Positions 1 to 11,655 of a stretch of 64,000 nucleotides of DNA are shown piece by piece. This stretch comes from Allium sativum (taxonomy: Eukaryota; Streptophyta; Magnoliopsida; Asparagales; Amaryllidaceae), in contig CM060909.1 in the NCBI GenBank assembly GCA_030737875.1, forward strand, positions 25,999,659 to 26,063,658, given 5' to 3'. Each line of letters begins with the position of its first letter. Position 1 is the stretch's first letter. A program made the position numbers and the translations under genes. The notes below the pieces were generated by a model. The model was not told where the DNA came from and searched no databases. It worked only from the letters and a program-made list of their open reading frames with translations.

Positions 1-539
1 AGATCTCGAACCCAGCTGTAGGCATGAGATTTCACGCCTGCTGGGCTCAGGATCTCGAGCCCAGCTGTAGGTGCGAGATTTTGCACCCACTGGGCTCGAG
101 ACCACGCACCCACTGGGTTCAAAATTTCAAACCCAGACGTGGTTTTGAAATTTCGAACCCAGGCATGGGTGCGGGAATTCGCACCCGGCTGGGTGCGAAT
201 TCCGCGTCATGCCCGGGTAAGGTTCTTTCGAGGGGCGCGAGTGTCCCGGGACAGTGCGGTCGAGGCTTGTAACTCCTTCAGGGTCCAAGGCCTTGGATTG
301 TCGACGTCTTCTGCATGCCGTGAGCCACATGCGATGTAATCCTTTCTCAATCCTGTTTCCTTCACTCCTGTGTGTTCCTTTTTGGCCTCAGCTTCACGAG
401 GTACGTTGAGTTGAGCGTGTCTGATGCTCTCCTGGGAACCAGACCAAAAAGCCGGTTAACATATATGTATTTTTGATTTATTGAGTCGATATTTGTGGAT
501 TTTTGCTGATTTGAATGATCAAAAATGCAGGTCGTTGCA
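1..539 (+). repeat. 3' part of a 5' LTR (element cut by window edge)
   Basis: This stretch ends in TTGCA one base before a tRNA-Met primer-binding site, so it reads as the end of an LTR whose start lies outside the window. The first 230 bases are unusually GC-rich for this window and packed with inverted repeats. The remainder is AT-rich. No credible protein is encoded, and the short frames here are chance openings in GC-rich DNA. Its partner 3' LTR should be the one starting at 9008, but I could not align their ends because that LTR is broken by later insertions. Confidence 0.7.
54..206. other. Cluster of GC-rich hairpins in the LTR
   Basis: Three inverted repeats lie in 150 bases. CTCGAGCCCAG at 54-64 pairs perfectly with 90-100. 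Bases 115-134 pair with 141-160 with about two mismatches and a 6-base loop. Bases 171-186 pair with 191-206 over about 13 bases with a 4-base loop. The sequence is seen directly. A role in RNA structure or transcription of the LTR is inference. Confidence 0.75.
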
Positions 540-540
540 G

Positions 541-553
541 TTGGTATCAGAGC
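541..553 (+). other. Primer-binding site, initiator tRNA-Met type
   Basis: TTGGTATCAGAGC is the standard plant LTR-retrotransposon primer-binding site, complementary to the 3' end of initiator tRNA-Met. It sits one base after the LTR end and fixes the element's orientation as plus. Confidence 0.85.
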
Positions 554-1004
554 GAGGTTTAGCGATAAACCTTAGCCCTATTTGGGGTTAACTCATTAGA
601 GATAGGGTAGTAATATCCTAAAATGAGTTTAAGTGTATATGAGAGAGCGTACTTGTAATTTCGATATAAAAATGGTTTTGTATTGTGTTTGTCTATTCTG
701 TTGAGTATTTATGAATTCTCATCGATGCTTGGGGCTCCAAGGCATCGTTAGGGATTTTTAAACACTTAAGTAGTACCAATTGACACAATTTCGTTTTGAA
801 TTATATTTTATATATAAGGAATGATATTGACAGTTTATAAAATTGATTATATTGGTTGTTAGAAATGGAATTATTAAATTATCAACATTTATTGTTTGGG
901 TAGTCAATGATTAAACTATTGACTATTGAATGATTTTAGAAAATTAAATATTAAAATTTAATTGATAATGAAATAAGGTGAATTTAAATATGAAATTGAG
1001 AATT

Positions 1005-1021
1005 TAAATTTGGGCACTTTT
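1005..1021. repeat. Left target-site duplication of the LINE
   Basis: The 17-base word TAAATTTGGGCACTTTT here is repeated exactly at 6912-6928. The pair brackets the LINE and marks both ends of the insertion. Confidence 0.93.
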
Positions 1022-1245
1022 TTTATAGAGCAAACGGATATGTAGCACGAGACTACACAGCCGATTGTATAATAGATAGTAGTAATATTCCAACTGACAT
1101 ACCCAGTTGGTGGTCCGAAAAATACGTCCAGTCTAACCCGTTGGGCAATACAACATCATAAAACATCAAACATATACGACTTAGTTACTTGGCATGTTTA
1201 ATTATACATAGATAATATCCAATACTAAAGAAACACCATAAACCA
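1022..1245 (-). other. LINE 3' untranslated region and A tail
   Basis: About 220 bases follow the ORF2 stop on the minus strand and end in a run of A (T on the plus strand at 1018-1024) that merges with the target duplication. No other feature is visible. Confidence 0.7.
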
Positions 1246-4200
1246 TCACACAAGTTCTCTGCTGGAAGCTGGGTCATTACTATCAACCGAGTCGGATGGA
1301 GAGGAGGCTTGAGGCAAAGCAAATCTGAAAGCTGCAACATGATTGCCACCAGAACCTGTCCATGTAGTAAAAATATGGATAATGCGATGACAAATATTTG
1401 TAGTCGAGCTAACGTTATTTCTAAAAATCCTTGCATTTCTTTCATTCCACACACACCAACTATAAACTACAAGGAAAGTATCTACGAGCGTGTTAGGAGG
1501 TAAGAATTCCCAGTGGTCGAAAAAGGAGGAGATGACAGGGATGAAACCAAGTAAGAAAGAACTTGAAGCAGCCCAAATAGGGTAGGTCCATTGGCAGGCA
1601 AAAAAAAGGTGGTGGATGGTTTCTGCATGCATATTACAGTAAGTACAGTTGGGGTCGGATGCAATGTTACATCTGAACAGCTTCTCTCTTGTATTGATCT
1701 TCTCGTGAATCAAACACCATTGAAAGAAGAGGATTCTTGGAGCCAGTTTGCATTTCCACAATCTTTTGAACTTGAACCTTCTTCCAGAGAAATTCAGAAA
1801 ATTGTAGCAAGAGGAAACAAAAAAGCCTCTAGATGGGGATAGAGACCAAACAAAGTGATCAATCCTCTCATTGAGCCGAGTTTTGCGCAGGATTACAAAG
1901 ATATTCAGCAATTGTGAGAGAGTATTCCAATCAAATAGTGAATCTGGAACTAAACTTGCATGACCATTGTTAAATGAATCAACTATAGAAATCGTAGAAT
2001 GAGTTTGAAGAGAAAAGAGTGAAGAAAAAGAAGAAGATAGAGGTACCTGACCATGCCAAATGTCGTGCCAAAAAAGACAGGATGAACCACCCCCCAAGGA
2101 GACATGAAACAAAGATTTGATACGAGGGAGACAAGAAAGAACACCCTGAAGAAAGGGAGAAATTCTCATGGAAGGATGATGATGAAGGACAAGGTGAGCG
2201 TTTGAAGAAAAATGATTAGCTAAAATCCAGTTTTTCCAAATGAAATCGCATGGACAAAGAAGTCTCCAGATCCATTTAGCAAGTAAAGCAGTATTAAAAT
2301 GATGAAGGTCTAGAACACCAAGACCCCCCTGATCAGTTTGTAGGCAAACAGTCTTCCAATTGATCAACTTCTTTACTTTATGGCCATTCCAGAGAAAGGA
2401 GCTTCTAATTGAATCTATCTTGCTAATTACCCATTTAGGGAGTTTATGGAAAGACATCCAGTAAGAGGGGATAGAAGAAAGTACAGATTTGACTAAGATT
2501 ACACACCCTATGGATGATAAAGAGTTTGCCTTCCATGCTGCTAGCCTTGATTCAAGCTTGTTAATGAGAGGAAACCAATCATTTTTGCGTAGTTTGGAGG
2601 GTCTAAGAGGTAAACCAAGGTAGGTCATTGGGAATTTAGCAACTTTGCAGTTAAGAGTAGAAGAAATCATGACTCCAAGGTGATCAGAGTTGCCAAGCAT
2701 ATAGATGACACTTTTGTTGAAATTAATGGAAAGGCCGGAAACAAGTTCAAAGACATACAGCAGGATTTTGAGGCAATGAATATGGAGAGGTTCAGGAGAG
2801 GAGAAGATTATAGTGTCATCAGCAAATTGTAAGTTGTTAATGCATATGGAAGTGTTTGGTAGAGAAATGCCAGCAATAAAGCCATTGTCAGAAGCTTTTT
2901 TAACCATTTGGTTGAAAACATCAGCAACAAGTACAAAGATCAAGGGGGAGAGAGGATCCCCTTGTCTTAGGCCTCGTTTGGATTTGAAGAGATTACCCGA
3001 GACACCATTTACAGAAACAGATGAACAACTAGAGCCAAGAATATTTTCAATCCATGAGCACCATCTCTCAGAAAATCCTCTATGTTTTAAAACCTCCATA
3101 ATGAATGACCAATTAACCGATTCGAATGCTTTAGAAAAATCCAATTTGAGTAAGACACCAGGAGTAGAAGTGTAATGACAAAAAGAGATTACTTCCTGTG
3201 TAGCAGCGATGCAATCTTGGATGTTTCTCCCCAGAATGAAAGCGGATTGTTCAGATCCAACAAGAGAGGCGATGACAGACTGAAGACGATTAGCCAGAAC
3301 CTTTGTGATAATTTTAGAAGTGGTGTTGAGAAGACTAATGGGTCTGAAGGATGACAGCGTGTTAGCTCCCGAAGTTTTAGGGATGAGGATGATGTTAGCA
3401 TAATTGATTCTGGCGATAGAATGGGGATCATTGTAAAATTCGTTACACATATCAATAATGTCAGATTTGACCAGGGCCCAAAAGTGTTTAAAGAAAACTG
3501 GGCCAAAGCCATCAGGCCCAGGGGCTTTGTCATCCGCCATGTCTTTCAGAGCAGCCCAAATCTCAGATTCAGAGAATGGATGATCAATGTGAATAGGCGA
3601 AGGATTGGGATATAAGTGATTCCAATCGATTTCAGGAGGTGCAGAGTGGGATTGACCAAGAATGGATCGAAAATAGTTAGAAAAAAGGATAAGAATATCC
3701 TTTTGATCAGTGTACGAGTGATCACCATCCACAATTTCAGATATGAAAGTAGATCTACGTCTTCCGTTAGCCATCCTATGAAAATAAGATGTGTTTCCGT
3801 CACCTTCAACCAACCATTTAGCTTTGGATCTTTGTTTCCACCCAAGTTCTTCTTGTTTCATCAATCTATCCAGCTCAACTTCTAATGAACGCAAGTTATC
3901 ATATTCCGACTCGAGAAGGGGGCGTTGTTCTTCTAAAATATTGATGTCAATGATATCATTTTGAATAGTAGCAATACGAGAACGTATAGAACCCCATATA
4001 TTTCTAGCCCATGGTTTGATGATCTTTCTAAGAGCTCTTAGTTTCAGCACAATCCTATGAGTAGCCGAATCCGCCACAAAGGTTTGATTCCAAATGGAAT
4101 GAACAAATTCATCAAAAGAAGGCTCGAGTAACCACAGTCTTTCAAATCTAAAAGGGCTCTTGTTGCAAATGGAGATGTCAGAATTGAGCAATATAGGGCA

Positions 4201-4871
4201 GTGGTCTGATATAATAGAAGATAAACCATATACAACAGACATGGGGAAAATTTCATCCCATGCCCCATTATAAAGAAAACGATCTAGTTTAGCTAATGAA
4301 GGATCCGGTCTACGATTCGACCAAGTGAAGGAGCGGTTACTTATTGGAGGTTCAATAAGAGAGCAGTCAAAAATGAAGGAATTGAAGTCTTCACTATCAT
4401 GAGATAAGTTGCCTGAATTTCTATCATAGATGAATCTAGTAGTGTTGAAATCCCCCCCAATAACCCATGGGCCATTAAATTGTGCTGCAAGTGTACTACA
4501 GCAGACCAGAGAAGTGAACGATCATGAGCGTTTTGGGGACCATAAATGTTGGAGAAGAAGTAGGTGAGGTTAGAGGGGATGTGACGAAGAGCTACGTGAA
4601 GTGCAGAACAACTTTGTGTGGTCCAACATAATGACCAGATTGATTCATTCCAGGCAGTGATTAGGCCTCCGCATGTGTCAATATCTTTAACATAAGTCCA
4701 ACCCGATAAAATAGAGCCACCCACCAATTTGAAGTGATTTGGGGTTGGGTTATCAAGTTTAGTTTCTTGAAGAAAAAGAATATCCACTTTTAGAGGAAGT
4801 AAAAACAAACTTATAGCGTGGCATTTTGATGGGTTGCCCAAACCCCTGACATTCCATGAAACTAACTTCAT
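1246..4871 (-). pseudogene. LINE ORF2: APE endonuclease, reverse transcriptase, zf-RVT
   Basis: ORF2 supplies the endonuclease and reverse transcriptase for target-primed reverse transcription. It starts with the endonuclease signature MKLVSWNVRGLG, followed by LQETK, SNIYGP and GDFN. The reverse transcriptase follows with GPDGFG, LDFSKAFESVNW, LRQGDPLSP and the catalytic FADD. The C-terminus has the zf-RVT pattern (LWKCKLAPR, then C-x2-C and H-x4-C). No RNase H is seen. The frame is broken once near 4495-4510, just before GDFN, so the product would stop at about residue 176. The rest, 998 codons from 4242, is open. The start codon overlaps the ORF1 stop as ATGA at 4868-4871, suggesting coupled reinitiation. 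Full length would be about 1,208 residues, normal for a plant L1. Confidence 0.93.
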
Positions 4872-6895
4872 TGGGCAGCATTGATGCGCTCCAGTTCTAA
4901 TTCGTGCATGGAAACATAGTGTGAATCGCTTAAATTAATACCCATGCAACGTGATATTTTTTTGCTTAAACTTTTATTTGCAGAAGAAAAAACAATAGGG
5001 GTAAAAAAACTACCCGAGCCTTCAGGTTGATCATCACGCTTCCTTATCCTTGCACTACGTCTGACAAAGACCGATGAGAGAAACTGAGTCCAATTTTCTT
5101 CTTCCACTTTATGAGAATCAAGTAAAATTTGCTGAAGAGGTAGGGCAGGTTGAGGGGACATTGTATTGTCAGGTGGAGTCTCAGTTGGAGGAGCGACAAA
5201 TTGGATGCCTTCAAAGTGGTAGGGGATAACAGGAAGGGGCATGGAAAAGGGAAAAGATCGAGGAATGTTGTGTAAGGCCAAATCACTATGGATGAATTGG
5301 TTAATGTTTTGTTGTGTGAACCGATCCCCATCTTGTTCAATATCAGTCATAGGCATAACTATCATCTCATTTAGAATTTCTACGTCAAATTCCTCCATAT
5401 TTTCATGCATGCAGGGTACAGTTATCTCATCAACATTACCAATAAGTAAGGATTCAGGTTTCAAACCGGGGTGTTCATGTATGCAACGTTGCACTTTCAA
5501 GAGATGTTTCTTTTTGTTAATATTGGCAACAAGGAAAGTAATCAAATCGATTCCTTCAAAAAACTGAATTTTGATAAACAAGCTTCTATGATCAAAATGA
5601 GCCCACTCACAATCATCAAGTGCCACCACATTACCCAAAGGACTTAGAATATTTTTAACAGCAAAGGAATTATACCTAAGAAATTCTGGAAAACCCACCA
5701 CCTTTTCCCATGATTCGCACTCTAGTTCCGCAGCCGGCTCCCATTCAGCTTTAGACCAGCATTCAAAGTACATAGCACCTTCTGGCCTTGTTAAGATTTT
5801 CCAGAACAAGACATGGTCTCTGATCCCTTAATTTGGGCAAGCAATGATGAAAGCGTTGTTTCTGTATATCCACATGGGCCATTCATGGTGATCGAATGCA
5901 TTCGACAGAGTATCATGAAGAGTTGTAATGCTCCAGCCACCAGAAATTGCTGTTCCGACTATGTAATTTGATGAGTCTTCCATTGAAAATTGATACATGT
6001 CTTTGGAGCTCAGAGAAGAAGTGTTGGAAGATAAGGGTTTAAGTGTAGGAGAAGGCGTGGATTGCTGACAGCTGGGGTAATGTGAATCCTTTTGATTATG
6101 AACTGCGCGAGTTGATGTGCGAGGGACCCACACCTTTTTAGATTTATCAGCGCGAGTTGATGTGCGAGGGACCCACACGACAGGAGTTGCATTATTCCAA
6201 TGAGTGCCATTTTGCACATGTTTCGACGTGTCTCTAGGTATTCTTCTTTTAGGACAACGTGCACACGAATGGCCGTAACCAGTGCAAAAGAAGCATATTT
6301 TCGAGTTTCTGCATTCTCTTGCCACGTGTCCCCTACTAGCACACTGTAGACAACGTCGTTCCTTCTTCAAAAAATTGACCGTATTCTGTATAGAAGAGAA
6401 AACAGGAAAAGCATTCGATTTCCTCACTTCAGTTCGCTTCGGTGGAACCAACGAAGGGGATGCGGCCACTTCAGCATATGATTTTACCGATTGGTCTGCT
6501 GGGAAATCATTCAACACATCAAAACGATTATGACAATTCAAGTCTTTTGCAGAAGGAAACTGAGAGTTATGCATAAATGTAGAAGAAGGATGACGTTGAA
6601 AAGATCGGTTGATGAAATTAGATTGATGGGAATGGTTAGAGACAGAACGATATGTTGGATAAGATGAATTGAAAGATTGGTGGAAGGCAGAAGGACGGCG
6701 GGAGGAGATGGATGCTGGATGACGAAAAAGTGGATTACGAAAAACTGGGCGGGAAGGAGGAGGATGCTTTGATTTAGGAAGAGAAGAGGAGGACGAGGGA
6801 ATCGAGGAAGGTGGGGGAAGGGTTGACGAGCGGGGGTGGAATGCGGCACGGTATTTGGCTGGGATAGGGTAGGAGAAGACAGGAGGATCCGCCAT
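4868..6895 (-). pseudogene. LINE ORF1: Gag-like RNA-binding protein with two CCHC knuckles
   Basis: ORF1 is the nucleic-acid-binding partner of ORF2. The N-terminal third is rich in Pro and Ser. Two zinc knuckles, C-x2-C-x4-H-x4-C, are back to back (CLQCASRGHVAREC, then CFFCTGYGHSCARC). A 16-residue segment beginning WVPRTSTRA is tandemly repeated just after them (DNA near 6100-6180). An RRM/DUF4283-like region follows. A single in-frame TAA at 5828-5830 divides the frame into 355 and 313 codons. The halves are in the same frame, so one substitution explains the break. The last codon overlaps the ORF2 start. Confidence 0.9.
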
Positions 6896-6928
6896 TATCT
6901 TTTAAACCATATAAATTTGGGCACTTTT

Positions 6929-9007
6929 AAAGTATTGATTTGCAAATGGTTTGAGATAATATTAGTATATTATAGAAATAGTTTCATGTAAATGTTATTT
7001 TCAAACGATTCAAAGGAAATAAGTGTATATTCCGTTTTTTGTCTTTGGAAATGATTTTGGTGATGAGTGCTTGCATTATCGACATTTATTTTCGAGAGTC
7101 TGAGTTAGGGGGACCACTTAGAAATTTTATACCTTGTTTTGAGAAATTGAATTTCATTTAAATCTTTCAAATTATGATTTGATATAAAGAAAAAAAAATA
7201 TTTTATATTATTTAAAGTGTTGATTTGGAAATGACCTGGAGTTTGAATTCTTAAGTTCTACAATAATTAATGATTTTTAAATTATTTAAATGAATTAAAA
7301 TTTTGAAACTTTTGAATTGTGAAATAAATAATAAATAAAATGAACCTAATAGAAGTACAAAATAAAGTAAACTCTTAGGAATGCGTAATGGTGAAATTGA
7401 AACAGAGACAATAATCGAGCTTGTATAACACTTTACTTCTTTCTATAACATAATATAACTTAACATAATATAAGAAGTTAAAATGTTATGGGAATAAGAA
7501 AATTTCATTATAAAAGTAATGGTAAATAACAAATATGAAATAAATGTATGGTTTGTTGAAATGAATAAAAATAGTTCATGACTAAATGGAGTTATACTTA
7601 GTTTTGTGGTGAAAATGAATTCAACAAAGTAAAGTAAATAGACTGAATCAATGAAATAAACTAGTTAAATGAATATATGGTTATGATAATGTTGTATTCT
7701 TAATTTATAGATTATGAAGTGAATTGTTTGGTTATAAATTAAATGTATTGGTATTCATGGTTGAATGTTCGACAATTTAGGATAGTCGATATTTTCAAGT
7801 TGAATGAATGTTTGACTAGTTATGTGAAAATATAAGGGAATAGGTTTATAATTTATAAACTTAATAAAGGTTGAGTGAATTAATTAAATTAATTAAAACG
7901 AGCTCATCGCGTAGCAATAGTTTGTAATTTTTTGAATTGAAGTTTAAATGAATGTATGAGATCCAAAATAAGTCGGAATTTTTTGAAATAAGAATCTTCC
8001 GGATCTATTGGAATATAATTTTCTAATGAAAGAGAAAAGGTTAGATTTCAACTTATAGATTTTAAGATATGCGTAAATCATATTTTTAGAAAAATCGCGG
8101 TTTGGTAATTTGCGATTTAAAACTGAAATATTAATGAAATGGATGTTTAGAATATAGAATTTGCGTAATAATGAGTTAAATCAATTTTGAAATTATCGAA
8201 CCAATTAAGTTGAGTAAATTAAGCAAGTCTGTGTTTATACACTTAGCTAATATTAGAGTATGTTAAATTTGGAATAACTATTGAATGAACTATAAACATG
8301 TATGAAATGGATTACGCTTATAATAAGGTTATTAAAATAAAATATTGATATTTGAAAATGTGAAGTGTATACAAAAGAAATGAACCAAATGAAATTGTAT
8401 AATAGTATAATGACATTGAAAATTTGTTATTGTGCTTGTTTGGATGAATGTAATTGTTGGATGTTTTGTTTGTCGCTTTGGTTGTGTTTTTTACTTCATA
8501 TATGTGTATTATAGATATCTAGATTTATTTATTTTTATATGTGTATGTTCTTATTTGTTGTTGAGTGTTTTAGTAGGTATGGATGACATATGCTTGCTTT
8601 TGGAGCTGTTTGCATGTAATGTTTCTTTTGTTTGCTTAAAATAAGCTAAATTGCTTATAATGCTAATAAAAGGTATATCTCGGATTATATATTATGTTTA
8701 GGTTATATATATTGTTTCCCTATGGTTTGGGATGCCTCATCATTATTTTGAGATATATATTTGTGGTTATATATGTGTTGTGGATTTTTCAGAACTATCT
8801 ATCCGGAGGAGACTCTGTTGAAATTTTTCGTAAATTTGAGACTTAGAAATTTTTATGGAAAATTGGAATTTTCAAACCTATAATTAAACTACCTATGCAA
8901 ATTAAATGTTTTCTAAGTTGAGTAAGAAATAATGTAGTAAAATATATTAATTGACAACTTCCTTCCGACACCCTTTTCGAGGACGAAAAGTTTTGAGCGA
9001 GGAAGAG
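6929..9007 (+). other. Non-coding remainder of the LTR-element interior
   Basis: This AT-rich stretch of about 2.1 kb holds no protein frame I can support. The 70-codon frame near 8432 is rich in Cys, Phe and Tyr from T-rich DNA and has no domain. The right end shows CGAGGACGAAAAG, a motif typical of the end of plant Ty3-type interiors just before the polypurine tract. Confidence 0.6.
8995..9007 (+). other. Polypurine tract
   Basis: The purine-rich GAGCGAGGAAGAG lies directly before the TGTAACAACCC start of the LTR. It would prime plus-strand DNA synthesis, and it confirms that TGTAACAACCC is the 5' end of this LTR family in the plus orientation. Confidence 0.8.
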
Positions 9008-9991
9008 TGTAACAACCCGTATTTTCAACTATTTAAACTATTAAATTCAATATGACTTTTGAATATTTTATAGTTATAAATAAAATTTAATTATTTAAGT
9101 GTGAATATCGTGTAAACTTAATTAAATTGATAAAGTAATGTAATTCAACTTGTTATAACAATAATAGCTTGCATTGATTGTAAATAGAATTATGATTTGG
9201 TTTGTACTGTTAAACATTGAGATTTGGAATTTAATATTAGAATATTTGAATTTAATCAAGTTGATAAATTTATAATTAAAAATTAATGATCTAATTTGAC
9301 AATTTACGGTGTGAACTTATATAATTGTTGAAATAATGAAATTCAAACTATTTTGACAATAGTAACCAGAATTTGATTGCAAATCAAATTACGATTTAAT
9401 TTATATTTATAAACATTGAAACTTGAAATTTAATATTCAAATGAAATTGATTTATTTAATTTTTAAACGAAATTTAAATTGAATTTGGTTAATTATCAAG
9501 ATTGGAATTCAAAATAAATGAAATTTGATTTATAGTTTTAATTTGATTTACATTTGATTTGAATAAAATTAATAATCTTTTAAATTGAATGAAAAGATGT
9601 ACAAACAAAAACTGAATATTTTATTTTATTAATGAACCTATTAAAATAGCTATTTTGTAATCAATCTCGGAATTCGATGAAATTGGTTTTATTAAATCCG
9701 GAATTGTAAATTATAGTAGGATTTCAAGTTTTGTGTTAATCGTAGTTGTTACCAGATCGTGCACGATATAAACGTGTATCAATTAATGATTTGAGATTTA
9801 AAATAGCCATTTTTCAAACGATCTTGGATTTCGATAAAACTAGTTTCATCGAATCTGGAATATTGAATTATTGTAAGGTTTCAAATTACGTAGCCATCAG
9901 ACTAGTCGTTTCATTGTGCAAATTTAAAACGTGTAGAAATTTATGTGTACAGTTTAATTAGAATAATGGAATTTTAAGAACTAACTGCTGT
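9008..9991 (+). repeat. U3 part of the 3' LTR, interrupted
   Basis: The LTR begins TGTAACAACCC after the polypurine tract and stays AT-rich. A box at about 9647-9705 and again at about 9806-9865 (a core like CATTTTTCAAACGATCTTGG followed by TTCGATaAAACTAGTTT) recurs in the LTRs at 20206 and 55647. That groups all three in one family by U3. The LTR cannot be followed past the CACTA-type sequence at 9992. Confidence 0.65.
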
Positions 9992-10205
9992 CACTATAAT
10001 AGAAATAGTCTTTTATAGTGGCATATAGCCGCTATTAAACAATACTATAGCGGCCCGAAAAGCGCTGTATATCGATATGTTATAAAAAACAGTTGAATAA
10101 TTATAACACATAAACTGCCGCTATAAAAGGGTATAATTTTATAACGGCTATATGCTGCTATGATACATAAGGACAGTAGCTTGCTATTGCTGCTATAAAA
10201 CATCT
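9992..10205. mobile_element. Terminal fragment of a CACTA (En/Spm-like) transposon
   Basis: The segment begins CACTATAATAGAAATAG and is followed by short subterminal repeats of the TATAGCGGC / GCCGCTATA kind in both orientations (near 10030, 10050, 10118, 10145 and 10190). This is the usual design of a CACTA end, where subterminal motifs bind the transposase. I could not find the matching end with TAGTG, nor a tnpA or tnpD gene, so this is a terminus or a deleted copy. Confidence 0.6.
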
Positions 10206-10517
10206 CATCCTTCATGAAAATAACGAATTTCTATATCATAAAAAATAAACCAAATCAAACTATATCCACTTACTTCCCTATATCATTTCTCAATATCATT
10301 TAGACTAATACAGATGCAGGTGAATTCATGCTTGAATAAACCAACTCGTTTAATTTGCATTGTTAATTCGCATCCTAACAAACAACGGTGGCAGCGAACC
10401 ATACAGCAAATTAACATTGATATAGCTCATTTGGCACATATGGACGAAGAGAAACTCTAGTGTGTTCGAAGGTGCCTAAACTATATATAGAGTTCATTTT
10501 GAAACAGAACATGCAAT
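10206..10517. other. AT-rich DNA, nothing recognised
   Basis: There is no open frame or repeat that I can support between the CACTA-type terminus and the LTR starting at 10523. It may be CACTA interior or target DNA. Confidence 0.5.
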
Positions 10518-11193
10518 GATTATGTAACGACCTTGGTTTTCAAATCGAAAAAAAATTAACAATAAATTCCAAGAAACAAAGAGGCAAATAAAATAAAACG
10601 ATTAAATTAAGTTATTAGAATGAATATATTCAAAGTTTATTGAATTTAACATAAAAATAAATATTTGTATGCAAAGAATTTGAAAACAAATTTGTAATCA
10701 AAACGTTATAAGTTCATTCCGTTAAATTCTGATAATTTGAACTAAATAAATTTAAATGACCATTAAATAAAATTAGTGCGATTAAAAACAAAAATAGAAT
10801 TTTTATAAAACGTTCAAATCACTAATAACTGTGTGCCATTGAGTTTGTCTTGACGTCCTGATTCTAATGGTATATTTATACTAATATTTTGGTGTCCGTA
10901 AATATAAATAGGTAGATAGTTATTTCCATACAGGTGACCCTATAAAGAAGTGCAACATAAACAATTGGACTGAAATATATTGTTGAACCTAAAAACATAC
11001 TTCTTTGGAAACAAGTTGCAAAGCAAAACATACTTCTTTCTCTTCTTTAGTTTTCACGTATGTATATTCACAGACAACTTTATTTTTTTCTGTTCCAATG
11101 CACACGCAAACATTAAATGAGGAGTGGTGCAGCCAACTTTCCCTTCATTTACACACAAGCCTAAGCGACACTACAATAATTCACCTTCCACCG

Positions 11194-11655
11194 TATACAT
11201 AAGCTCCCAAACTCACCTGCTCTCTCTCTATTTCTTAGTCTCTTCTAAATTTAATCTTTCTGCTTCAGCACATTTGGTTTCGTATAAAAAAAAGTAACAA
11301 AAAAAGAGGAAAAAAAGGAAAATAGCATGACAGAACCAGCATGCATGAAGTGAAGCAGCACCCTTCTCTCTTGCTAAGAAAATAGCACGACAGAACCAGC
11401 ATGCATGAAGCCAAGCAGCACCCTTCTCCCTTGCTTGCGCCCTCTCCCTTTCCTCTTTCTTTCACAGCCCAGCATCCTCTCCACCCTCTTGGTCCACCCT
11501 CTCTCAAGCTCCGACAACCCACTCACCGCACCGAGCTCCGGCGACCTCGACAACAACCGCGGCAGCAGCTCACGCTTGTTTGTTTTCCGTAGTCGTCTGT
11601 TCTCTCGCTGTGTCCATTTCATCGTCGTTTAGCTCTCGGAACCCGAATGTGAGTT
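11194..11655 (+). promoter_or_regulatory. LTR promoter, pyrimidine-rich start region and GC-rich leader
   Basis: TATACATAA at 11194-11202 is followed by CT-rich DNA (CTCTCTCTCTATTTC) and a GC-rich leader that ends in CCCGAAT|GTGAGTT, which looks like a splice donor. The same layout appears in the LTR at 20206 (21101-21470). Frames here, such as the one at 11405-11632, are compositional. A tandem duplication of about 60 bases (11319-11379 and 11380-11440, core AGAACCAGCATGCATGAAG) lies in the leader. Confidence 0.5.

Larger units (their letters stand above)
1022..6911 (-). mobile_element. Nearly full-length L1-like LINE
   Basis: This 5.89-kb non-LTR retrotransposon is on the minus strand. It has a short oligo-T at the left edge (its A tail on the minus strand), a 17-bp target duplication on both sides, ORF1 with two zinc knuckles, and ORF2 with endonuclease, reverse transcriptase and a C-terminal zinc-finger domain. 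Both ORFs span their expected lengths. The only breaks I see are one stop in ORF1 and one frameshift in ORF2, so this is a fairly young copy. It inserted into an LTR element that carries no genes of its own. Confidence 0.93.
540..9007 (+). mobile_element. Internal region of a non-autonomous LTR retroelement, with nested LINE
   Basis: The region runs from the primer-binding site to a polypurine tract and the next LTR start at 9008. Removing the LINE at 1022-6911 and one copy of its duplicated target leaves about 2.5 kb of AT-rich DNA. I find no gag, protease, reverse transcriptase or integrase in it in any frame. That fits a large retrotransposon derivative mobilised in trans. The superfamily (Ty3-like) is inferred only from the TGTAACAACCC LTR start and the primer site. 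Confidence 0.65.

Noticed and set aside
24..339. Overlapping frames of 66-82 codons on both strands
   Set aside because: They come from GC-rich inverted repeats in an LTR. There is no start context, domain or codon pattern.
541..553. A tRNA gene at the TGGTATCAGAGC sites (also 47358 and 55021)
   Set aside because: Only the primer complement is present. There is no cloverleaf or A and B box.
2813..3885. Plus-strand frames opposite the LINE
   Set aside because: They are shadows of the reverse transcriptase ORF on the minus strand, which has clear motifs.
11265..11632. Frames in the CT-rich leader
   Set aside because: They overlap on both strands and follow the pyrimidine bias. The region is better read as an LTR leader.
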